A stretch of 8,145 nt of DNA from Sedimentisphaera sp050251615 (GCA_050251615.1 JBFWMM010000062.1:1-8145), one strand, 5' to 3'. Positions 1-7,206 are shown, counted from the first letter of the stretch. Numbers and translations are program-made. Notes: generated from the sequence alone by a model not told the origin.

Positions 1-2
1 GA

Positions 3-338
3 AAGGAAGCGCCCGCAGTGGATGAACTTTACAACAAAGGACGTATCACTGTGGACTTCCCTGACGTACCCGTGGGCGAATGGGCAGACGTTGTTGTTCC
101 GTTCCCCGCAGATGATGACCTGCTCAGCTGCAGCGATCTCTATATGATCCAATTTTCAATTGAAGACGGCGGCGAAGATACCGGTTCAATTCTCTTCGAC
201 GGCCTCTTCTTCACGGACGAAAGCACCGACTGCGTGCCTGTTATCGGAACGCTCGTTCCGGATATGAACGGCGACTGCACAGTCGATATGATCGACTACG
301 CAGAACTCGCGGACGGCTGGTTGACCGGCACCGAATAA
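3..338 (+). CDS. C-terminal end of a secreted protein with a dockerin-like calcium loop (5' truncated)
   Basis: The reading frame is open from the window edge (codons start at position 3) to the TAA at 336-338; the true start lies outside the window. The visible 111 residues fall into two parts. The first is a beta-strand-rich segment with W-A-D-V-V-V-P-F and S-I-L-F-D-G-L-F-F, which resembles the last strands of a jelly-roll or carbohydrate-binding-like beta-sandwich. The second is a tail with the loop D-M-N-G-D-C-T-V-D-M-I-D, whose acidic and Asn residues at loop positions 1, 3, 5, 9 and 12 fit a dockerin/EF-hand calcium site, followed by the short helix Y-A-E-L-A-D-G-W-L. Single loops of this form end many secreted proteins of Phycisphaerae-type planctomycetes; that is recalled family knowledge, not a search result. 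A usual type I dockerin has two such repeats; only one is present here. The catalytic or binding function of the missing N-terminal part cannot be told. Confidence 0.8.
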   Translation, partial: KEAPAVDELYNKGRITVDFPDVPVGEWADVVVPFPADDDLLSCSDLYMIQFSIEDGGEDTGSILFDGLFFTDESTDCVPVIGTLVPDMNGDCTVDMIDYAELADGWLTGTE

Positions 339-370
339 TTCTGACTCAATAGAACTTTATAACAAGTCTC

Positions 371-402
371 GGGGTGAGGGCGAACAGCCTTCACCCCTTT
401 TT
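371..402 (+). terminator. Rho-independent terminator of the dockerin-like gene
   Basis: An 11-base stem pairs 371-381 (GGGGTGAGGGC) with 387-397 (GCCTTCACCCC), perfect except for one G-T wobble, around a 5-base loop. It is followed at once by TTTTT (398-402) and then GTTTT. It lies 33 bases after the stop codon at 338. Read on the minus strand the hairpin lacks a following T-run, so it looks one-directional, although the minus-strand efflux operon converges on it. Confidence 0.9.
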
Positions 403-497
403 GTTTTGTGGCGTTATTTACACGTTCTCTGTGCCATATACTGTTAAGCATAGATTCAGAGCCGGTAACGGGTTAATGTCCGTAAAGCAGGTCTGTC

Positions 498-3400
498 TCA
501 GGTGCTATCGCGGTTAAAGACAACGTACAGCACCGGCAGTACAATCAATTCCAGCAGCAACGCGCTGATCATTCCGCCGAAAACCACAGCGACAAGCGGC
601 TTTTGTATTTCGGAGCCGGCGCCGGTGGCATAAAGCATCGGAGTAAGGCCGAGCAGTGTTGTCAGCGTGGTCAAGATGACCGCTCTGCCTCGAAGCTTTG
701 AGCCCTCCATAACGGCTTGATAGACAGTGCTGCCCTTCTTGCGCAGCTGGTTGAAAAAGCTTATCAAGACAAGCCCGTCTTCCACGGCAACGCCAAAGAG
801 TGCAATAAATCCGACAGACGCCGCAACGCTCAGATTTATATCAAAGAAGTGCAACGTCCAAATTCCGCCAATCAGGGCAAACGGCAGGTTTGCCAGAATC
901 AGCAGGGCGCTTTTGGCGGAGTTCAAAGAGCTGAACAGCATCAGGAATATCAGTAGAATCGCTACCGGCACAACGATTTTCAGCCGTGCCATTGCGCGTT
1001 GCTGGTTCTCAAACTGTCCTCCCAGGTCGAAGCGGTAGCTTTCCGGCATTTCCTGCTCTATCGGGTGTAGCTTTTCTTTCAGCTCTTTCACAAAACCTCC
1101 GAGGTCCCTTCCGCGCACATTACACTCCACAATCAGTCGCCTGCGAGAATTTTCACGGCTTACCTGTGCAGGTACCTGCGCTTCTTCAATCGAAACAAGC
1201 TCCCTAAGCGGTACATTGTAGCCGGCGGGAGAACGAACGGTAATCTCCCCGATGGCCTTGATGTCGCGGCGATTTTCGAGCGGGTATCGCACCAACACAT
1301 CAAACCGTTTTTGTCCCTCGAAGACGGTTGTTGCAACTGCGCCTCCTATAGCTGTTTCGACCAGCCGGCTGATGTCATCAATGTTGATTTTGTGCCGCGC
1401 GAGTTCCTTGCGGTTCATCTGTATTTCGATCTGGGAGAAACCGGATACCTGCTCGATCTTAACATCGCTTGCTCCCCGGATTGTTGCAAGAGTCGGCGCA
1501 ACTTCCTCGGCTACCGCCTGTAAAAGTTCCATATCATCGCCGAATATCTTCACGGCAACATCAGACTTAATCCCGCTGACCAGCTCGTTCACCCTCAGCG
1601 CAATCGGTTGCGAAAAAGCCGGCTTAATGCCGGGAAATGCCGCAAGTTCACGGTCTATAGCTTCAACGAGTTGCTCGGAGTTCCTGCCTTGCAACTTCTC
1701 GTAACCGGCTTTAAGCATAATGAAAAAGTCGTTTTGCTCCGGGCCCATTGGGTCTTCAGCTATCTCGGCGCGACCGGTTTTGGTTACCACGGTTTCTATT
1801 TCGGGGAATTTCTCAAGAAGCTTTTTTTCGATCTCCGTTGCCTGCAACAGAGATCCTTTGATGTTGGCGGTAGGCAGGCGAACCACATTTATAGCTATAG
1901 CCCCTTCGTTCAACTGCGGCAAAAATTCCGTCCCAATCTTAGGCAGAAGCGAAATTGTAAAACCCATAATCAGCGCAACCACTGAGAGAGTGACCCATTT
2001 CCACTTGATCGCGGCTCTTAAAGCAAAGCCGTGTATGTTGTGAAGGATTTTGATAAGCAGATGTTCCCGTTTTGCAACTTTATTTCGCTTGAACAAAAAA
2101 GAGCTCAATACGGGAATGGTCGTCAAGGTAACAATTAACGAGCCGGCAAGAGCAAAGCATACTGTCAATGCGAGCGGCTTGAACATCTTGCCTTCCAGAG
2201 ATTCCAGCGTAAAAAGGGGAACGAAAACAATGATAACAATCAAAACCGCAAATATCACGGGCCGAGCCACCTCTCTGAGTGCCTCAGATGCAATCGTCTG
2301 CAAAGACTTCTCTTGGTCAGTATCGTTATGCAGGTGTCTAAGGATGTTTTCCACGACAACAATCGCCCCGTCCACGAGGATTCCGATAGCGATCACGAGC
2401 CCGCCAAGGCTCATCAGATTGCCGGTAACCCCTCCGATGCCCATTAAGATAAACGCGGCTGCGGCAGTCATCGGTAGCACTATCGCGACAGTTATCGCTG
2501 CGCGCAAGTCCCAGAGGAATATGAACAAAATCAGCACGATGAAAAAGATGCCCTGTCCAAGCGAACCGGTAACCGTTTGGATGCAAGCCTGAATAAGGCT
2601 CGTGCGGTCGTAGAAAGGCACGATCTTTACACCGGCGGGAAGTGTCTTTTGAATCTGTGGTATCTCCGCTCGTATCAAATCAACCACTTGTTTTGAGTTG
2701 CTGTCCTTGAGCATAATTACCATCCCCAGAACAGTTTCGCCTTTGCCGTCCTGCGTGGCCGCGCCGTTGCGCGTCTGGTGCCCGATTTGAACTTCTGCAA
2801 CGTCTTTCATATAAACGGCTGTCCCGCTCCGAGACTTAAGTACAATGTTTTCTATGTCCGATGTGTTGCGCAGCAAACCGTTTGACACTACGTTGAACTG
2901 TTCCCAGTCCCTTTCGATGTAGCTGCCGCCGGCGTTGGAATTGTTGGCTTCCAAGGCGGAGAGCACTTCATCGAGCGTGATCTCATACTTTATCAGCAGA
3001 TCGGGGTCAGGGACTACATGGTACTGTTTGACAAAGCCGCCGAAGCTGTTTATTTCAGTTACCCCGGACAAGCGCCGCAGCTGCGGGCTGATTATCCAGT
3101 TCTGTATCGTGCGAAGATCCATCAGATCTTCTTCAGCTTTGAGCATTTCGTCACCGCATTGCGGGCAGTCTGTTTTCGTTTCGCTCCAGTTTTCCTGGTG
3201 CTCCGGGCAATAGTATCCGCTTCGCAACGCATACTGATACACTTCGCCAAGACCGGTGGAAATCGGCCCCAGTTTCGGCTCAATGTTATCAGGCAACTCA
3301 CCCTTAACCTGTGCCAAACGCTCGAAAACGAGCTGCCTGGCGAAATATATATCAACATTATCCTCGAAGATGATGATAACCTGCGAAAGCCCTGTCTTGG

Positions 3401-3656
3401 AGAGCGAGCGCACCTCAACTACATCGGGAAGCCCGCCCATATCCACTTCAATTGGAAATGTTATAAGCCGTTCCACTTCCTCGGGCGTAAGCCCCGCGGC
3501 CTCGGTCAGAATTGTAACCTGTTGATTCGTTACATCCGGAAAGGCATCTATCGGCAAATTATTCCACGCGGATATTCCCGCGACCAGCAAGATGACGCTG
3601 CAAAGAAGAACGAGCAGGCGTTGTTTAAGTATGAAATGCAAGAATTTGTCCAGCAT
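498..3656 (-). CDS. czcA: CzcA-like heavy-metal efflux RND pump with an inserted Cys/His zinc-ribbon-like motif
   Basis: Inner-membrane proton/metal antiporter of the HME-RND family, 1052 residues, normal length for the family. The chosen ATG at 3656 begins M-L-D-K-F-L-H-F and follows the purine-rich AAGGAAAGGG; the frame stays open upstream to 3737, but that part overlaps the adaptor gene and looks non-coding. Visible marks are TM1 (about 12-30), the porter start N-L-P-I-D-A-F-P-D-V at 33-42, TM2-6 (about 368-520), a second porter half, and TM8-12 (about 894-1047). The TM4 proton relay reads L-V-D429-G-A-I-V-V-V-E436-N; the first Asp of the CzcA D-F-G motif is Ala423. The positions of the CusA Cu/Ag methionines M573, M623 and M672 align by eye to Val/Arg (about 591-593), Gln641 and Glu691, and R-V-N-E-L-V-S-G is CzcA-like, so divalent metal export is favoured. 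Residues 148-171 carry C150-x2-H153-x10-C164-x2-C167, absent from E. coli CusA. Last gene of the operon, 16 bases after czcB. The substrate is inferred. Confidence 0.95.
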   Translation of the reverse strand: MLDKFLHFILKQRLLVLLCSVILLVAGISAWNNLPIDAFPDVTNQQVTILTEAAGLTPEEVERLITFPIEVDMGGLPDVVEVRSLSKTGLSQVIIIFEDNVDIYFARQLVFERLAQVKGELPDNIEPKLGPISTGLGEVYQYALRSGYYCPEHQENWSETKTDCPQCGDEMLKAEEDLMDLRTIQNWIISPQLRRLSGVTEINSFGGFVKQYHVVPDPDLLIKYEITLDEVLSALEANNSNAGGSYIERDWEQFNVVSNGLLRNTSDIENIVLKSRSGTAVYMKDVAEVQIGHQTRNGAATQDGKGETVLGMVIMLKDSNSKQVVDLIRAEIPQIQKTLPAGVKIVPFYDRTSLIQACIQTVTGSLGQGIFFIVLILFIFLWDLRAAITVAIVLPMTAAAAFILMGIGGVTGNLMSLGGLVIAIGILVDGAIVVVENILRHLHNDTDQEKSLQTIASEALREVARPVIFAVLIVIIVFVPLFTLESLEGKMFKPLALTVCFALAGSLIVTLTTIPVLSSFLFKRNKVAKREHLLIKILHNIHGFALRAAIKWKWVTLSVVALIMGFTISLLPKIGTEFLPQLNEGAIAINVVRLPTANIKGSLLQATEIEKKLLEKFPEIETVVTKTGRAEIAEDPMGPEQNDFFIMLKAGYEKLQGRNSEQLVEAIDRELAAFPGIKPAFSQPIALRVNELVSGIKSDVAVKIFGDDMELLQAVAEEVAPTLATIRGASDVKIEQVSGFSQIEIQMNRKELARHKINIDDISRLVETAIGGAVATTVFEGQKRFDVLVRYPLENRRDIKAIGEITVRSPAGYNVPLRELVSIEEAQVPAQVSRENSRRRLIVECNVRGRDLGGFVKELKEKLHPIEQEMPESYRFDLGGQFENQQRAMARLKIVVPVAILLIFLMLFSSLNSAKSALLILANLPFALIGGIWTLHFFDINLSVAASVGFIALFGVAVEDGLVLISFFNQLRKKGSTVYQAVMEGSKLRGRAVILTTLTTLLGLTPMLYATGAGSEIQKPLVAVVFGGMISALLLELIVLPVLYVVFNRDST

Positions 3657-3672
3657 AGTGGTTTCCCTTTCC

Positions 3673-5049
3673 TTAATCGGCACAGCCGGCGCCCATTTTT
3701 TCACGGAGTACATCGCTTTTAAGCATAAACGCTCCACCGGTTACTATCTCAGCTCCAAGCTCTGCTCCGCTGAGCACTTCGACATACTCGCCGTATCGTT
3801 CGCCGATGGTGATGTCCCTGCGCGCCCATAAATCTTCTTTCCAATGCCGGAAGATGAAAAATTCTCCATCGTCCTCCATTACGGCTGTTCTAAGAACGGC
3901 AAGCGCATGACCGGCCTGAGGTATGGCGATTTCAACATCGGCAAACATCCCGGGCCGCAGCCGTTGAGCAGAATTCTCCACCTGTACTCTCATCTTTACG
4001 GTTCTGCTGAATTCATCCACAGAATTTCCGATGTAATCAACGAGTCCGGTAAAATAATTCTTCTCAAACGCTTTTACCTTGACGAGCGCTTCGAGCGGGC
4101 TTTCAGCAGTCTTTTGCTCGTGCAGAAAGGCCAGGTCCTTTTCATAAACATCACACCATACCCACAGGGATGTAAGGTCGGATACGGTGCAGAGAGCTTG
4201 TGTCGTATCCACGATTTGCCCTACTGAGACATCCATTGCGATAATCGTGCCTTCTTGAGGAGCCCTGACAACCAGATCTGCAAACGTGCCGTTTTGGTTT
4301 TCACTGCTGATTGCGGCGATCTGTTCGGTTTCGAGGCCGAATAGCCCGAGTCTTTTGTCCACGGCTGTAATGCTTGCCTGAGCTGCGTTGAATTGGTTGA
4401 GTGCGGCAAGGTAGTCAGCGTGGCTGGAAATCTTTTTTTCGTAAAGCGCTTTTTCGCGCTCTAAAGTGGCCTGAGCCAGTTCAAGTGCGGAGCGGCGTTC
4501 AAGATAATCTGCTTTGGCTTCTCCAAGGGCGTTGGAATGGATAACCGCCAGAACCTCGCCTTTGAGTACCTTATCACCGAGGAATTTTTCGATTTTTTCT
4601 ATCCGCCCGCCGCCGCTCGGCGCTATTTTTACTGTTCTGGTTCTGTCAAGTTGTACTTGTCCCGTGAAATTCAGGCGCGTCAGTCTTTCGATATTTTCAA
4701 CAGTGCCGGTTTCTATCAGGGCATCAACGCTCTCGCGTTCTATTTTGACAACCCCCACCTCAAAACGACATTCAGCACAGTTCGCCGCGGCCATATCGTG
4801 TTCGCAGTTTACGCTTTCAAGCTCTTCCAGGCTTACTTCTTCTTCATGGCCATGGCCATCGTGCTCCGCTTCTTCCTCATCTTCATGGTCGTCCTCGGCA
4901 ACCTGCCCGGCACTCCCAAAGGGGCTCGATGTGGATATATACGTTTGAAGTGATTTGCTTCCTGTAAGAAAGCCTGCGATCAGAAAAATCACCGCAGCGG
5001 ATATAGTTATTGTATTGCTCGTGGCCAAAGATATAGTTTTCTTGCCCAT
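3673..5049 (-). CDS. czcB: CzcB-like periplasmic adaptor (membrane fusion protein) with His/acidic and Cys N-terminal metal motifs
   Basis: Periplasmic adaptor linking the RND pump to the outer-membrane channel, 458 residues. Order of parts: membrane anchor or signal (about 12-30); an Asp/Glu/His-rich stretch at 51-71; a Cys motif C82-x-H84 then C91-x2-C94 followed by R-F-E-V-G-V-V-K; first half of the barrel-sandwich domain (about 128-171, with the A-P-S-G-G-G-R-I-E-K turn); alpha-hairpin (about 172-250); second sandwich half (V-R-A-P-Q-E-G-T-I, 261-269, to about 292); beta-barrel with L-R-P-G-M-F-A-D-V; membrane-proximal domain to about 445; a lone Cys456 near the end. Start choice: the ATG at 5049 lies 17 bases after the czcC stop, with AAGGAAAG upstream. 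A GTG at 5061 in the same frame adds four residues but sits right against that ribosome-binding site, so it is less likely. The His/acidic and Cys stretches probably bind metal in the periplasm, as N-terminal extensions of other CzcB/CusB-type adaptors are thought to do; this is inference. Confidence 0.93.
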   Translation of the reverse strand: MGKKTISLATSNTITISAAVIFLIAGFLTGSKSLQTYISTSSPFGSAGQVAEDDHEDEEEAEHDGHGHEEEVSLEELESVNCEHDMAAANCAECRFEVGVVKIERESVDALIETGTVENIERLTRLNFTGQVQLDRTRTVKIAPSGGGRIEKIEKFLGDKVLKGEVLAVIHSNALGEAKADYLERRSALELAQATLEREKALYEKKISSHADYLAALNQFNAAQASITAVDKRLGLFGLETEQIAAISSENQNGTFADLVVRAPQEGTIIAMDVSVGQIVDTTQALCTVSDLTSLWVWCDVYEKDLAFLHEQKTAESPLEALVKVKAFEKNYFTGLVDYIGNSVDEFSRTVKMRVQVENSAQRLRPGMFADVEIAIPQAGHALAVLRTAVMEDDGEFFIFRHWKEDLWARRDITIGERYGEYVEVLSGAELGAEIVTGGAFMLKSDVLREKMGAGCAD

Positions 5050-5066
5050 AGTTATGCTCACTTTCC

Positions 5067-6422
5067 TTATTCTTGATTGGATTGAATGTTGATGTCCTGT
5101 CCGGTCAATTCTTCTAATGCGATTATAGATTTGCGGCAGGAAACCACTGCATCGAGATAAGCGTTTTGAGATTCAAAGTGTATTTTTCTGGCATCGAGGA
5201 CATTCAGATAGTTGACTTTCCCCTGCCTGTATGCTTCCTGAGACGCTTCAAATATCTCCTCTGCCCCCGGCAAAACGGTTGCCTTAAACTCGTTTACCCT
5301 GCTGATAGAATTTGACAGATCTGCGTATATTTCCTGTAGCCTGTTCATTGCTTTGATGTGTACGGCACGTTGCCGCTCCATAGAACCGGAGAGCCTCGCG
5401 GCTGCTTCCATCCGTCCACCCTGGTTTCTGTTCGATATTGGCAGTGGAATTGAAACGCCGAAAACAAAGGCGCTTTCATCAGTATCGTTGAAGCGCCTGT
5501 ATCCGCCCGCTATGCTTACATCCGGCTTGGCTTTGGCTTTTTCCAATTCGGTTGTCGCTCTGTTTACGGCGATCTCTGCCGCAATGAGTTTAAGGCGCGG
5601 ACTGTTGAGAAGTTGCTGTTGCAAAAGCTCTATATCCGGAATCTCAGCGCTGGTGTCAAGGCTTCCTTCCACTTTCGTGAATGCAGGTTGCTCGCAGCCC
5701 CAGAAAGAAGCTAAAGCTATCTTTGCCTTGGTAAGTTCACCGGTTGCCTGCTTTTGCTCTATCTTCGCCGCCGACACCCCAACTGCCGCTCTGGTTTTTT
5801 CAAGCGGCGAGTCTGTGCCCGCTTCTACGCGTTGCTCTACAATGCTCAACGCCTGCTGAGACACGCTGACAAGTTCCGAGAGGAGTGCGGCTCTTTCCTG
5901 TGCGGCGAGCAGTTCGATGAATGCCGTGCGAACATCTGATAAAGTCTGTATGCGCTTCATCTCGTAGTCCTGGCGAGACATTCTGCTTTCCAGCGAAGCA
6001 ACCTTCTCCCTCTTTTGCGCTTTATTTCCAACCTCGATAAGCTGGCTGATTGAGATAGTGGTTTCTGCTGAATCGAAGCCGCCGGTAGAGCCGGAGCCGG
6101 CGAAGTTTTCGGCCTCAACTTCAAGCTCCGGATTAGGCCCGAGCCCGGCTTGCAGAGTCCTTGCCTCGGCCGCACGTATATCATAGGAATAAGCTTTAAG
6201 CGTAGGGTTTTTCAGCAGGGTTAAGGCTAATGCCTTTTCCAGAGTAAGGGTGCCTTGCGGCTCTTCGATTATTTTGTTGTTTTGGCCCGGGTCGGCATTA
6301 ACGACAGGCAAAGGCTCGGATACGATTTGTTTTTCATCCGTTAAAGCCCGCAATGGACTGGTCTCTGGGGCCTTGCAGCCGGCGATTAGTATTACAATAA
6401 TACAAAGCAATGCTTTAGACAT
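5067..6422 (-). CDS. czcC: CzcC-like outer-membrane efflux lipoprotein (TolC family)
   Basis: Outer-membrane channel subunit of the metal efflux complex, 451 residues. The ATG at 6422 gives a lipoprotein signal: hydrophobic L-L-C-I-I-V-I-L then the lipobox L-I-A-G-C16, so the mature protein is probably acylated at Cys16. The upstream in-frame extension to a TTG at 6491 would bury this signal and is rejected; GGGAAG lies just upstream of the ATG. Two TolC/OEP repeats are visible: about 60-240, starting T-L-E-K-A-L-A-L-T-L-L-K-N-P and containing I-S-Q-L-I-E-V-G-N-K; and about 265-440, with N-S-P-R-L-K-L-I-A-A-E, the strand ending I-P-L-P-I-S-N-R-N-Q-G-G, and G-K-V-N-Y-L-N-V-L-D. These are the usual signatures of CzcC/CusC-type proteins. 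It lies 110 bases after the small exported-protein gene and 17 bases before the adaptor gene, consistent with one transcript. The family is certain; the metal specificity is not set by this subunit. Confidence 0.93.
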   Translation of the reverse strand: MSKALLCIIVILIAGCKAPETSPLRALTDEKQIVSEPLPVVNADPGQNNKIIEEPQGTLTLEKALALTLLKNPTLKAYSYDIRAAEARTLQAGLGPNPELEVEAENFAGSGSTGGFDSAETTISISQLIEVGNKAQKREKVASLESRMSRQDYEMKRIQTLSDVRTAFIELLAAQERAALLSELVSVSQQALSIVEQRVEAGTDSPLEKTRAAVGVSAAKIEQKQATGELTKAKIALASFWGCEQPAFTKVEGSLDTSAEIPDIELLQQQLLNSPRLKLIAAEIAVNRATTELEKAKAKPDVSIAGGYRRFNDTDESAFVFGVSIPLPISNRNQGGRMEAAARLSGSMERQRAVHIKAMNRLQEIYADLSNSISRVNEFKATVLPGAEEIFEASQEAYRQGKVNYLNVLDARKIHFESQNAYLDAVVSCRKSIIALEELTGQDINIQSNQE

Positions 6423-6532
6423 AGATTTTCTTCCCGTATTAGCGTTTTGGGTTTTGGTCCGTTTGGTAAACAGAACAAAGCCGCAACTCAATGCGTCTGT
6501 TTAAGTTGGAGATGTGCGGTGCTAACGGGAGA

Positions 6533-6973
6533 TTATGTGAGCAGTATTACTGTTCGGACGCTTGCAAGGTCGGGATTTTTGCATAACAGGCCGGGCGAAA
6601 TCGCATGCCTTTCTGCAAGGCAGTGCAGGCCGGTGGTTTTGTCCGGAAGTGGCATTGGTGCGGCAAGGGCACGGTTTCGGTTTTGTGTTTTTTTGCAGGT
6701 GTTGAAAAAGTCAACAAAGATAAACGTGTCAACGCAGGGGCAATAGCCTTCATTTTCTGCGCGCAGGTATGCTCGGTGAGTCTGTTCAACGTCTATAACC
6801 GGTGTGATTGCCGGTAAGCCGTGATGGCAATTTGCGGTGGCCCGCTCTGCGGAGCTATGAGTCTCTTCGTTCTGGCAATACAAAACCGAGCCCTGCGCAT
6901 TGTTAAGCGCAAAGATTATGTTTGCCACGCAAAGTAGCCCTACCATGTGTTTTTTTACGGCTCTGTTGTTCAT
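6533..6973 (-). CDS. Small Cys-rich exported protein at the head of the metal efflux operon
   Basis: A 146-residue protein of unknown function. The ATG at 6973 has GAGG ten bases upstream. The N-terminus (M-N-N-R-A-V-K-K, then a hydrophobic run to about residue 24, then N-A-Q-G) looks like a signal peptide, so the mature part should be periplasmic. It has eight cysteines, at about 15, 33, 49, 78, 80, 93, 118 and 131, and the pair His50-His51 next to Cys49; the Cys at 15 lies in the signal. The segment Y-C78-P-C80-V-D resembles the C-G-P-C-V-D-I-P motif that I recall in small unnamed exported proteins encoded first in other CzcCBA-type operons, which supports it being real and metal-linked. 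It is the promoter-proximal gene, 110 bases ahead of czcC on the same strand. A periplasmic metal-binding or sensing helper is a guess from composition and position; no catalytic motif is seen. The C-terminal third (from about residue 100) has no recognised features. Confidence 0.7.
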   Translation of the reverse strand: MNNRAVKKHMVGLLCVANIIFALNNAQGSVLYCQNEETHSSAERATANCHHGLPAITPVIDVEQTHRAYLRAENEGYCPCVDTFIFVDFFNTCKKTQNRNRALAAPMPLPDKTTGLHCLAERHAISPGLLCKNPDLASVRTVILLT

Positions 6974-7015
6974 TCTTCAGTTGCCTCTTAAAAAGTTCCT
7001 CGGCAATCCGGAGTG

Positions 7016-7043
7016 ATTGTACAGTATATCAAAGAAGGTGCAA
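7016..7043 (-). promoter_or_regulatory. Candidate promoter of the metal efflux operon
   Basis: On the minus strand TTGCAC (7043-7038) is followed after 16 bases by TACAAT (7021-7016), which would start transcription about 36 bases before the ATG at 6973. The -10 matches the sigma-70 consensus in five of six bases; the -35 is weak, sharing only TTG, as is common for activator-dependent promoters. An overlapping TATACT (7028-7023) is an alternative -10. No clear dyad was seen over it, so the regulator type cannot be told. Confidence 0.35.
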
Positions 7044-7183
7044 GAGTTTTTTGCAGGGACCGTGATGCATGTTTTATTACACGTTCTTTTGCCGTACCAC
7101 AGCTACGACTGTCTCGAGAGCTTGTCTGTTGTGCAGAATCAAAATTTCACTTTATTTTTGAAAATGGTTTTATATAATCACTT

Positions 7184-7206
7184 TTGACTCGTGTCAACAG
7201 TGTTGA
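7184..7206. promoter_or_regulatory. Overlapping inverted repeats, candidate operator
   Basis: Two perfect dyads overlap here. TTGAC (7184-7188) and GTCAA (7193-7197) flank a 4-base spacer, and TCAACA (7194-7199) and TGTTGA (7201-7206) flank a single G. The pair fills the -35 box and the whole spacer of the proposed GH127 promoter, the classic position for a repressor site. The two can also form alternative, mutually exclusive hairpins. The cognate regulator is not in the window. Confidence 0.5.

Noticed and set aside
339..497. A terminator for the minus-strand efflux operon
   Set aside because: The only strong hairpin here (371-397) has its T-run on the plus-strand side; read on the minus strand it is followed by GAGACTTGTTAT. 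No other stem with a T-run was found.
2050..2592. A 180-codon open frame on the plus strand
   Set aside because: It is antisense to the membrane region of the pump gene; its Ser/Thr/Ile-rich composition is what reversed transmembrane codons give.
3018..3722. A 234-codon open frame on the plus strand
   Set aside because: It lies opposite the start of the CzcA-like gene, which has clear family motifs over its whole length. The antisense translation has no recognisable domain and no ribosome-binding site.
3657..3737. Longer N-terminus for the CzcA-like pump starting at 3737
   Set aside because: The extra 27 residues overlap the adaptor gene, lack family similarity and precede a well-placed ATG with the usual M-L-D-K-F-style start and a purine-rich ribosome-binding site.
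6438..6475. Small inverted repeat (GTTT-ACC-AAAC on the minus strand) in the leader before czcC as an attenuator or terminator
   Set aside because: The stem is only about 7 pairs with a wobble and a 3-base loop, and no T-run follows, so it is not distinguishable from chance.
6423..6491. Longer N-terminus for the CzcC-like protein starting at a TTG at 6491
   Set aside because: It would put 23 polar residues ahead of a good lipoprotein signal with L-I-A-G-C.
7080..7140. TCTCGAGA and ACAG...CTGT repeats in the intergenic region as operators
   Set aside because: The 8-base palindrome does not extend and the outer repeats are short and imperfect; neither sits at a plausible promoter element.
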